A stretch of DNA of 64,000 bases, taken from assembly GCF_028737215.1 (NCBI RefSeq), contig NZ_JAQZAM010000013.1:1-64000 (forward strand), written 5' to 3'. Positions 57,907-64,000 of the stretch are shown piece by piece. This stretch comes from Actinomycetospora chibensis. Its GTDB lineage: Bacteria > Actinomycetota > Actinomycetes > Mycobacteriales > Pseudonocardiaceae. Every line of letters begins with the position of its first letter. Position 1 is the stretch's first letter. A program made the position numbers and the translations under genes. A model generated the notes under the pieces. It did not search any database. It had not been told where the DNA came from and saw nothing but the letters and a program-made list of their open reading frames with translations.

Positions 57907-58889
57907 GGCGCCGTCACCCGGAGGCCGTCCATCGTCAGGGCGACCGTGCCCTCGGAGTTCGAGCCGCGGTAGATGCCCTGCTTGAGGTAGTTCTCGCCGT
58001 CGACCATCGTCGCCCGGTTGGTGCGCTGCACCGTCTGCTTTCCGTTCTCCCAGGCCTCCACGAAGCCGGAGCCCGAGCTCCGGGAGAACTTCACGTGCAG
58101 GACGTAGTCGACCCACTCGCCACGGCGGATCGGGCCGATCGTGCGGCGCGGCGCCGACTTCACGCCGTCACCGCCGATGTCGACGGAGCCCCGGCTGAGG
58201 TCGATCGCCAGCGGCGGCGACCCCGACGAGCTGTGCCACTGCAGGATGATGAAGTAGCGGCCCGAGACGTCGGGCATGTTCTCCGGGTACTGCACGGACC
58301 ACTCGTAGAAGCGCTCGTCGCCCTCGTGCACGAGGGCACCCGCCGCGCTCGACTGGACCTCGCTGCGCTCCCCGCCCCCGAAGTTCGGCACGTCGCCCGG
58401 ACGCACCGTGAACCGCGCCGCGTGCTGCCCCTGCCGCGCGCCGGGCGCGTCGACGATCGTCATGTTCGCGTTGCCGCGCCCGATCGTGGAGCAGCGTCCG
58501 TTGACCAGCTTCGACTGGCAGACCTGCCACTGGCTGAAGTCGCCGGTCTCCCAGTCGCCGGTGAAGAGCTGGCGGCGACCGACCGGCACCGCCCCGCGGG
58601 TGCTGTCCATCGCACCGCCGTCGAGGGTGGCGCCGACGTCCACGCCGAGCCCGCCCAGATCGGCGTCCACGTCGACCTCGGCCGACGGGGTGCTCGGGTC
58701 GGTCGGGGGCGTCGGCTCCTCGGCCCAACCGCTCGCCGCATCGGTCGCGGAGATCGCGAGGGCGAGCGCGAGGGCGGCCACCACCCGGCCGGTCCGGCGC
58801 ACACCCGTCCGGGCGCACCGGACGACCTGCCGCTCACCCCTCCCGCCGTCGTGCCGCGACGTGTTGCCGCCGGTGCCGATCCTCGCCAC
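57903..58889 (-). CDS. Secreted polysaccharide lyase, heparin-lyase-I-like
   Basis: A 328-residue exported protein. A long basic leader then VVAALALALAISATDAASGWA form the signal peptide. The catalytic-type jelly-roll is at about 105-325: GDWETGDFSQWQVCQSK, ARFTVRPGDVPNFGGGERSEV, FYEWSVQYPENMP, YFIILQWHSSSGSPPLAIDL and WVDYVLHVKFS. These match the heparin-lyase-I-like polysaccharide lyase family and its paralog at 12578. It would cleave acidic polysaccharide outside the cell. The GTG at 58889 has GGAGGGG upstream. Coupled to the downstream secreted protein of unknown function. Confidence 0.85.
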   Translation of the reverse strand: MARIGTGGNTSRHDGGRGERQVVRCARTGVRRTGRVVAALALALAISATDAASGWAEEPTPPTDPSTPSAEVDVDADLGGLGVDVGATLDGGAMDSTRGAVPVGRRQLFTGDWETGDFSQWQVCQSKLVNGRCSTIGRGNANMTIVDAPGARQGQHAARFTVRPGDVPNFGGGERSEVQSSAAGALVHEGDERFYEWSVQYPENMPDVSGRYFIILQWHSSSGSPPLAIDLSRGSVDIGGDGVKSAPRRTIGPIRRGEWVDYVLHVKFSRSSGSGFVEAWENGKQTVQRTNRATMVDGENYLKQGIYRGSNSEGTVALTMDGLRVTAP

Positions 58890-59180
58890 GCGTACCCCTC
58901 CAGACCGTCGACCGTCGAACGCCTGCCGCTTAGCGCGACCGGACTAGTCATGGCGTCCGTTCGTCGTATCTAGACGACCACTCGTCGCTGTCGACCACAA
59001 TTACACGGGCTGATGAGGTCTGAGTGCACGATGGGACTGCTGTGACTCCAGTGAAACACGGGTAGAACGTCCCGTTCTCCACGATCGGGGCCCGGTCGTC
59101 ACCGGAACGGGGAACCCGGGGCGGATGCGGGGCGGATGCGGAGGCCCCGGGCGGCCGAACGGGCGACCGGGGGGCGGCGG
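58890..59180. other. Divergent promoter region, relatively A/T-rich
   Basis: About 290 bp between the secreted lyase gene and the GT2 gene. The part 58930-59060 is unusually A/T-rich for the window (ACTAGTCATG, CGTATCTAGACG, CACAATTACACG). It contains TCGTC-N7-GACGA (58961-58977), an inverted repeat. It probably holds the lyase promoter and its operator; no gene is seen. Confidence 0.4.
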
Positions 59181-59186
59181 TAGCGT
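59181..59186 (+). promoter_or_regulatory. TAGCGT -10-like element, leaderless start
   Basis: TAGCGT ends 7 nt before the GTG at 59194. Confidence 0.45.
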
Positions 59187-59193
59187 TCGCGGG

Positions 59194-60297
59194 GTGACCA
59201 CCAGCTCCGACGGCGGCGGCCCGGCCCGCGCTGCGGGCTCCCACCTGCCGGACGGCCCGCCGGCGTTCAGCTTCCTCACGACCGCCTACAGGGCGGCGGA
59301 CACCCTCGGCCGCACGATCGACGCCGTGCTCGCGCAGACGCGGGGCGACTGGGAGCTCGTCGTCGTCGACAACGGCAACGACGACGCGGTCGCCGCGGTC
59401 GTCGAGGCCCACCTGGACGATCCCCGCATCCATCTGGTCCGGCAGGAGAACAAGGGTGCGGTGGGCGGCGTCCGCGCGGCCGCCGAGCACGCCACGGGCC
59501 GCTACCTCGTCGTCCTCAACGCCGACGACGCGGTGACGCCCGACTTCTGCGCGCGCACCGGCGAGGTGCTCGACGCCGACCCGGGGGTCGCGGCGGTCAC
59601 CTGCGACGCCGTGCAGTTCGTCGACCCCGGCCAGCAGCTCCTGGCCCGGACGTACCTGCAGACGGCGGGCCTCGCGGAGGCGCCCGAGGGCGCGGTGCGC
59701 CTCGGCGTCGCCGACATCATCGACGGCCCCTGTCCCTACTACAGCGCGCCGATCCGCCGCGAGGTCTGGGACGCGCTCGGCGGGATGGGGCACGACACCG
59801 ACGCGCCGGTGGTGCACGACCTCGAGTTCTGGCTGCGCGCGATCCTCGCCGGCCACGACGTGCGGCTCATCGGCGACCGGCTGGGCCTGTTCCGCCTCGA
59901 GCGGGGCTCGGAGAGCCGGCCGTTGGACCCGGACGCCACCGAGGAGTTCGAGCGCCAGCGCGAGCTCGTGCTGCGGCGCGCCGCGGATGCCGCCGCCGAC
60001 CCCGACGCCCGCGAGGCGCTCGACCGCGTCCTGCGGCGCCTGACCTACCAGCAGGCCATCCGGCGGGCGCGGGTCGCGTTCTCGCGGGGCGACGCCGCGG
60101 CGGCCCGCCGGCACGTCGGGGAGGCCCACGCGCAGCGACCGTCGGCCCGCACGGGCGCCCTGGTGGTCGCCCTGAGGGTGGCCCCCGGCGCGCTCTCGGC
60201 GGTCCACCCGCTCAAGCGCGGCCTGCAGGCGCGCGTCGCCCGCCTGCGCGCGCGCGACTGGCGGGCGCGCTGGTCGCGCCGGCGGACGGTGCGATGA
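59194..60297 (+). CDS. Glycosyltransferase, family 2
   Basis: A 367-residue GT-A enzyme. FSFLTTAYRAADTLGRTIDAVLAQT starts the nucleotide-binding fold; ELVVVDNGNDD and the DxD-type YLVVLNADDAVTPDF bind the nucleotide-sugar and metal. HDLEFWLRAILAGHDVRLIGDRL carries the catalytic-base ED-like region. The C-terminal ~100 residues are Arg/Ala-rich and helical (RRARVAFSRGDAAAARRHVGEAH), probably membrane-associated. The stop overlaps the next gene (ATGA). Probable leaderless start. Confidence 0.9.
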   Translation: MTTSSDGGGPARAAGSHLPDGPPAFSFLTTAYRAADTLGRTIDAVLAQTRGDWELVVVDNGNDDAVAAVVEAHLDDPRIHLVRQENKGAVGGVRAAAEHATGRYLVVLNADDAVTPDFCARTGEVLDADPGVAAVTCDAVQFVDPGQQLLARTYLQTAGLAEAPEGAVRLGVADIIDGPCPYYSAPIRREVWDALGGMGHDTDAPVVHDLEFWLRAILAGHDVRLIGDRLGLFRLERGSESRPLDPDATEEFERQRELVLRRAADAAADPDAREALDRVLRRLTYQQAIRRARVAFSRGDAAAARRHVGEAHAQRPSARTGALVVALRVAPGALSAVHPLKRGLQARVARLRARDWRARWSRRRTVR

Positions 60298-61508
60298 GGA
60301 TCCTGGTCCTGGCCTCGCGGCGGATCGAGTCGCGACAGAGCGGCTACGACCTGCGCGTCGCGAACCTCTGCGCCCACCTCCCCGGCGAGGCCCATCTCGC
60401 CGTGGTCCCGCTGGAGGAGGACCGGGGGTCCGGCCCGACCGGGCTCGCGGTGGACCCGCTCTTCGCCTCGGTCGAGGTGCTCTCCGCATTCCCGCCGGGC
60501 CGCGAGCGAGCACGTCGCTACCTGCGGCGGTCCAACGACCACTACATGCAGCTCTCCCGGCCCGGCCGGTTCGCCGCGGCCCGCGACCGGTTGCGCGAGA
60601 TCGTCGCCGAGCGCGGGATCACCCACGTCGTCGTCTTCGGCGTCGCGCTCGCCGAGCTCGCCGCGACCCTCCCGGGCGTGCCGGTGGTGCTGGACGTCTG
60701 CGACAGCGGGGTGCTCACCACCGAGCGCGCCCTCGCCGCGAGCACCCAGCCCTCCACGGGCGTGCAGCGCTGGATGGACAAGCTCGCCCTGCGCCGCAAG
60801 AGGGCCACCGAGTCACGGCTGCCCGACCGCTTCGACGTCGTCACGACGATCAGCCTCCCGGACACCCGGGCCATCGAGCGGCTGCGGCGCGGGCGCCGGG
60901 AGACGATCGCGACGGTGCCCAACGGCGTCGACGAGGCCTTCCTGACCCCGCTCCCCCGGGCCGGCGACCGTCACGGCGTCGCGTTCTGGGGCAACCTCGG
61001 GTTCGCGCCCAACCGGGACGCCCTCTGGTTCTTCGTGCACGAGGTCTGGGCGCCGTACCTGCGCGACGAGGGCGTCGAGCTGTGCATCGTCGGACCCAAC
61101 GCCCCGTCGTGGCTGGCGGAGATCGCGGCCCAGGACCCCCTCGTCGTCCTCACCGGCTACGTCGAGGACCTGCGCAGCGCCGTGGCGCCGTACCCGGTGA
61201 TGATCAACCCGATGCGCACGGGCAGCGGCCTGAAGAACAAGGTGCTCGAGGCGTTCGGCCTCGGGATCGCCGTCGTCTCCACCCCTCTCGGCGTGGAGGC
61301 GCTTCCCGAGGTCCGCGACCGGGTGCACCTGCGCACCGCCGAAGCGCCCGACGCCTTCGCCGACGCGGTCCGCGAGGTGCTCAAGGACCCCGAGCACGCC
61401 CACGCGTTGCGCGAGGACGCCCACCGGCTGGTGGACGAGCACTACCGCTGGGAGGCCGTCGGGCGCCAGTGGGCCGGGCTCTTCGCGGCCACGACGAGCC
61501 CGGCCTGA
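60294..61508 (+). CDS. Glycosyltransferase, GT4-like (sugar transferase with GT1/GT4 fold)
   Basis: A 404-residue GT-B enzyme. RILVLASRRIESRQSGYDLRVANL is the N-terminal region of a 'glycosyltransferase with acceptor-side SGxxLR' group. The donor half has GVAFWGNLGFAPNRDALWFF, LCIVGPNAPSWL and INPMRTGSGLKNKVLEAFGLGIAVVST, where GSGLKNKVLE replaces the canonical E-x7-E. Coupled to the GT2 gene by ATGA and convergent on the C-methyltransferase gene with a 7-bp gap. Confidence 0.9.
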   Translation: MRILVLASRRIESRQSGYDLRVANLCAHLPGEAHLAVVPLEEDRGSGPTGLAVDPLFASVEVLSAFPPGRERARRYLRRSNDHYMQLSRPGRFAAARDRLREIVAERGITHVVVFGVALAELAATLPGVPVVLDVCDSGVLTTERALAASTQPSTGVQRWMDKLALRRKRATESRLPDRFDVVTTISLPDTRAIERLRRGRRETIATVPNGVDEAFLTPLPRAGDRHGVAFWGNLGFAPNRDALWFFVHEVWAPYLRDEGVELCIVGPNAPSWLAEIAAQDPLVVLTGYVEDLRSAVAPYPVMINPMRTGSGLKNKVLEAFGLGIAVVSTPLGVEALPEVRDRVHLRTAEAPDAFADAVREVLKDPEHAHALREDAHRLVDEHYRWEAVGRQWAGLFAATTSPA

Positions 61509-61515
61509 CACCGGT

Positions 61516-62673
61516 TCACCGGGCGGGTGGCACCACACGCACGGTCGGGTCGACGATCACCCACCGGCCGCCGCCTGCCTCGACCTCGGGCATCCGGCGG
61601 CGCATCTCGGCGAGCATGTCGGTGACGAAGAGCACGACCTCGTCGGGGCGACGCTCGGCGACCGCCTCCGGCGCCACGATCGGGACGCCCACCCCGGGCA
61701 GGCGGCGGCCCTGCTTGCCGGGCGAGGCGTCGGCCACCGCCGGGAGCAGGTCCGGCCCGATCCCGGCGCGGTTGAGCAGCGGCACCGCGCGCGACGCCGC
61801 CGCGTAGCCCATGACCGTCCGCCCGGCCTCGTGGGAGCCCTCGAGGTGGGTGCGCAGCTCCTCGGCGCTGCGTCGCGCCGCGTCCTCGAGCCCCGCCACG
61901 ACGGCCGGGTCGGTGACGCCGAGCGCCGCCTCGCGCTCGACGAGCGACGCCACCGAGGCCTCGTCGCGCGTGCCGTCCGCGCGCCGGCGCCGGGCGGCCA
62001 GCAGCACCGTGCCGCCGTAGAGGTCGAACAGGAACCCGTGGGTGACGTCGAAGCCGAGCTCGTCGAGCATCCCCACCAGCACCGGCGTCGCGTAGTACGC
62101 GAAGTGCCCGTGACGCAGGGCGTTCCAGCCGCCGTCGGCCACGATCGCGGCGAGCGTGTGGAACTGCAGCAGCAGCACACCGCCCGGCGCGGTCGCCGCG
62201 GCGCGCTCGAGCAGGCCCGCGCGCTGGTCCGCGGCGTGCATGAGACCGAAGCAGTCGATGACCACGTCGGCCGGGCCGTCCTGCGCGCTCGCCTCCTTGA
62301 GGCCGGTGGCCGCGAGCAGGTCGAGCCAGGAGCCGCCGTGCGGGCTGCCGAACTCGATCACCGACCCGCCACCGTGGGGCAGCAGCCCGGCGGCCTCCAC
62401 GCGCGCGACGGCATCGCGGGCCTGGGCCACCAGGGCGTCCGGCTCGGCGCCGCGCGGCTCCTCCGGGGTCGTCGGGTCCTCGGCGAGCTGCGCGAGCCCA
62501 CACGTCGCACACAGCCACATCCGCAGGGGGTGCACGGCGTCCGGACCCGGGTCGTCGAGGGCCGGGAAGTGGTCGGAGGCCGGCTGGTCGCCGAGGTCGA
62601 GCACGACCGTGCCGTCGGAGCCGGCGCACCAGCGGCAGGTGAGGGTGTCGGGAATCGTGCCGGGATGGTCCAC
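61516..62673 (-). CDS. Sugar C-methyltransferase-like protein (TylCIII type)
   Basis: A 385-residue three-part protein. N-terminal zinc-binding motif CRWCAG...LCATCGLAQL (two CxxC pairs). Central SAM-binding fold: GGSVIEFGSPHGGSWLDLL, DVVIDCFGLMHAADQ, GVLLLQFHTLAAIVADGGWNALRHGHFAYYA. C-terminal Methyltransf_14-like domain: GRTVMGYAAASRAVPLLNRAGI. This is the architecture of NDP-4-keto-6-deoxyhexose 3-C-methyltransferases. EFGSPHG is unusual where E-x-GxxxG is expected. GTG 62673 has GAGGAT upstream. Divergent from the RmlC-like gene by 49 bp, so both probably serve one branched deoxysugar. Confidence 0.82.
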   Translation of the reverse strand: MDHPGTIPDTLTCRWCAGSDGTVVLDLGDQPASDHFPALDDPGPDAVHPLRMWLCATCGLAQLAEDPTTPEEPRGAEPDALVAQARDAVARVEAAGLLPHGGGSVIEFGSPHGGSWLDLLAATGLKEASAQDGPADVVIDCFGLMHAADQRAGLLERAAATAPGGVLLLQFHTLAAIVADGGWNALRHGHFAYYATPVLVGMLDELGFDVTHGFLFDLYGGTVLLAARRRRADGTRDEASVASLVEREAALGVTDPAVVAGLEDAARRSAEELRTHLEGSHEAGRTVMGYAAASRAVPLLNRAGIGPDLLPAVADASPGKQGRRLPGVGVPIVAPEAVAERRPDEVVLFVTDMLAEMRRRMPEVEAGGGRWVIVDPTVRVVPPAR

Positions 62674-62722
62674 GGCGGGATCCTCTCGGAGGTCGTCGGG
62701 GGCGGGATGGGAGGGTCGGCGG

Positions 62723-63271
62723 GTGGAGGTTCGCACGGCAGGCATCGACGGCGTCCGGGTGTTCGTCCCGACGCCCCACCGCGACGACCGGGGTCTCTTC
62801 ACCCGCACGTTCGACACCGCGATCGCCGCGGAGCACGGCATCGACCTCGGGCCGGCGGCCCAGGACAGCCAGTCGCGCTCCCGCTACGGCACGGTGCGCG
62901 GCATGCACGGGCGACGGGGCGCCGGCGAGGCCAAGCTGGTGCGCGCGGCGCACGGGGCGGTGCTCGACGTCCTCGTCGACGCCCGGCCGGGATCGTCGAC
63001 GTTCGGGCGGGTGGAGACGTTCCGGCTCGACGACGAGGACTTCTGGCACCTCTACGTGCCCCCGGGTCTCCTGCACGGGTTCCAGGCCCTCACCGAGGTC
63101 GCGGACGTCTGCTACCGCATCGACCGTCCGCACGCCCCCGGCGAGGACCTCGCCGTCGCGCACGACGACCCCGAGCTGGCGATCGCCTGGCCGGAGCCCG
63201 TCACCGCGATCTCGGAGCGCGACCGCACCGCCGGCTCCTGGGCCGACCTGCGCGCCCTCCTCGGTACGTGA
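62723..63271 (+). CDS. dTDP-4-dehydrorhamnose 3,5-epimerase-like (RmlC family)
   Basis: A 182-residue cupin: VRVFVPTPHRDDRGLFTRTFD, the catalytic-His segment YGTVRGMHGRRGAGEAKLVR, VLDVLVDARPGSSTFG, and YVPPGLLHGFQALTEVADVCYRI. Typical RmlC proteins have RGLHYQ at the active site; here it is RGMHGR, so mono-epimerisation or another 4-keto sugar is possible. GGAGGGT precedes the GTG at 62723. Its stop lies inside the following hairpin. Confidence 0.88.
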   Translation: MEVRTAGIDGVRVFVPTPHRDDRGLFTRTFDTAIAAEHGIDLGPAAQDSQSRSRYGTVRGMHGRRGAGEAKLVRAAHGAVLDVLVDARPGSSTFGRVETFRLDDEDFWHLYVPPGLLHGFQALTEVADVCYRIDRPHAPGEDLAVAHDDPELAIAWPEPVTAISERDRTAGSWADLRALLGT

Positions 63272-63309
63272 GCACATTCCCGCCCCCAACAGGGGCGGAA
63301 AGTGCTCAC
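63268..63309. terminator. Hairpin between convergent epimerase genes
   Basis: GTGAGCAC-A-TTCCCGCCCC pairs with GGGGCGGAA-A-GTGCTCAC (63291-63309), with one mismatch and one bulged base. The RmlC-like stop codon (63269-63271) is in the left arm, as in the hairpin at 4871. Confidence 0.7.
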
Positions 63310-63314
63310 ATGGG

Positions 63315-64000
63315 TCAGGAGGGGCGCAGGGAGCCGTCGAGGGTGCCGGCGGCCTGGCGGTCCTTCAGGACCGCGAGGCGGGTGAAGCGCCGGTCGAAGG
63401 CCTCCTGGGTGAGCCCGCGGGCGCGGTACTCGCGGATGAGCTCCTCGGCGCCGTCGGCCACCGACCACTCGGCGCGGAAGTCCGGCAGGAACTTGCCGAT
63501 CTTCGCGAAGTCGACCCGGTAGGAGCGCGGGTCGCCGCCGGTCTCGCCGGTGATCACCAGCTCGGCCTCGGGCACCGCGACCTTCACGGCGTCGGCGATG
63601 TCGCGGACCTGCACGTTGTTCTCGGTCGACCCGACGTTGAACGCCTGCGCACGGACGACGTCGGCCGGCGCGGCGAGGGCCGCGACCACGGCGCCGCCGA
63701 TGTCGCGGGCGTGCGCCAGGGGCCGCCAGGGCGTGCCGTCGCTCATCACGAGGATGCGGTTCGACAGCAGGGCGTGGCCCACGAGGTTGTTGAGCACGAT
63801 GTCGGCGCGCAGGCGCGGGGAGAAGCCGAACGCGGTGGCGTTGCGCATCGACACCGGGACGAAGTCGTCGTCCGCCATGTCGACGAGGTCGGCCTCGACA
63901 CGCACCTTCGACTCGGCGTAGGGGGTCACCGGCCTCATCGGCGCCTCCTCGTCGAGGACGTCCTCGGTGCCCGACGCCCCGTAGACCGAGCACGTGGAGG
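63315..64000 (-). CDS. NAD-dependent sugar epimerase/dehydratase (N-terminus beyond window)
   Basis: At least 228 residues, open to the window edge, so the NAD-binding N-terminus is missing. Visible are STCSVYG (catalytic Ser/Thr region), TPYAESKVRVE (Tyr-x3-Lys), SMRNATAFGFSPRLRADIVLNNLVG, PWRPLAHARDIGGAVVAAL and FNVGSTENNVQVRDIADAV. These identify an extended SDR of the nucleotide-sugar epimerase/dehydratase type. An ATG at 63938 is internal, not the start, because coding similarity continues upstream. Probably makes another deoxysugar precursor with the RmlC-like and C-methyltransferase proteins. Confidence 0.9.
   Translation of the reverse strand, partial: STCSVYGASGTEDVLDEEAPMRPVTPYAESKVRVEADLVDMADDDFVPVSMRNATAFGFSPRLRADIVLNNLVGHALLSNRILVMSDGTPWRPLAHARDIGGAVVAALAAPADVVRAQAFNVGSTENNVQVRDIADAVKVAVPEAELVITGETGGDPRSYRVDFAKIGKFLPDFRAEWSVADGAEELIREYRARGLTQEAFDRRFTRLAVLKDRQAAGTLDGSLRPS

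Noticed and set aside
1-64000. tRNA, rRNA, insertion sequences, prophage genes, attachment sites
   Set aside because: I looked for CCA-ending cloverleaf sequences, transposase DDE-type frames and integrase motifs and saw none. A covariance-model scan would be decisive for RNAs.

Overview
The window is uniformly very GC-rich, with G or C at nearly every third codon position. It encodes actinobacterial families (DUF5134, DUF1990, a CtaG-type oxidase assembly protein, a fused glycine/sarcosine–dimethylglycine N-methyltransferase). This points to a free-living actinobacterium, most likely of the Pseudonocardiales (Pseudonocardia/Actinomycetospora type). The taxon is an inference. I found no rRNA, tRNA, CRISPR array, insertion sequence or prophage.

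Left part (1-19.8 kb): mixed accessory and housekeeping genes. In order: two divergent LuxR-type regulators (one cut by the window edge) followed by a cytochrome P450; a FemAB/CelD-like acyltransferase; a glyoxalase-fold protein; a C39-like cysteine protease with calcium-loop repeats; two small unreported-size genes; an SGNH-domain membrane acyltransferase; a TetR regulator; a secreted His/Glu-rich protein; a lipoprotein; a membrane protein; a secreted polysaccharide lyase-like protein; an endonuclease/exonuclease/phosphatase-fold protein; SRPBCC and DUF1990 proteins; UDP-glucose dehydrogenase; and a carboxyl methyltransferase-like protein.

Middle part (19.8-29.2 kb): a coherent metal/redox locus. 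A leftward set (PepSY membrane protein, DUF5134 protein, small CxxCxCxC protein) diverges from an ECF sigma factor, a membrane zinc-finger anti-sigma factor, CtaG and a DsbA-like thioredoxin. These converge on a copper-type P1B-ATPase translationally coupled to a VKOR-family oxidoreductase. Several of the proteins carry His/Met-rich segments, so I read the locus as copper handling, cytochrome oxidase assembly and disulfide formation under ECF control.

29.2-33.4 kb holds a tightly packed four-gene operon behind a 70-nt imperfect palindrome: two charged soluble proteins, a four-helix membrane protein with a glycine-rich loop and coiled coil, and an OmpA-domain lipoprotein. It matches no system I recognise and is the best candidate here for something undescribed. 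It is followed by a one-gene glycine betaine synthesis unit (33.6-35.3 kb).

37.2-64 kb is a Wzx/Wzy-type exopolysaccharide locus. It contains nucleotide-sugar enzymes (GalE, an AlgD-like dehydrogenase, a PLP aminotransferase, an RmlC-like epimerase, a C-methyltransferase, a truncated NAD epimerase), six glycosyltransferases, a chain-length protein with a degenerate kinase domain and very long disordered tail, a Wzy polymerase, a Wzx flippase with repeated LDAPT motifs, and trimming or modifying enzymes (polysaccharide deacetylase, FemAB-like protein, heparinase II/III-like lyase, secreted polysaccharide lyase plus a coupled secreted protein of unknown function). Most neighbouring genes overlap by 4 bp (ATGA/GTGA).

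Two sequence-wide patterns stand out. Nine starts have a TANNNT hexamer 6-9 nt upstream and no ribosome-binding site, which suggests leaderless transcripts. A family of GGAGCGAGGG...CCCTCGCTCC hairpins occurs five times, including inside the ctaG-like coding region.
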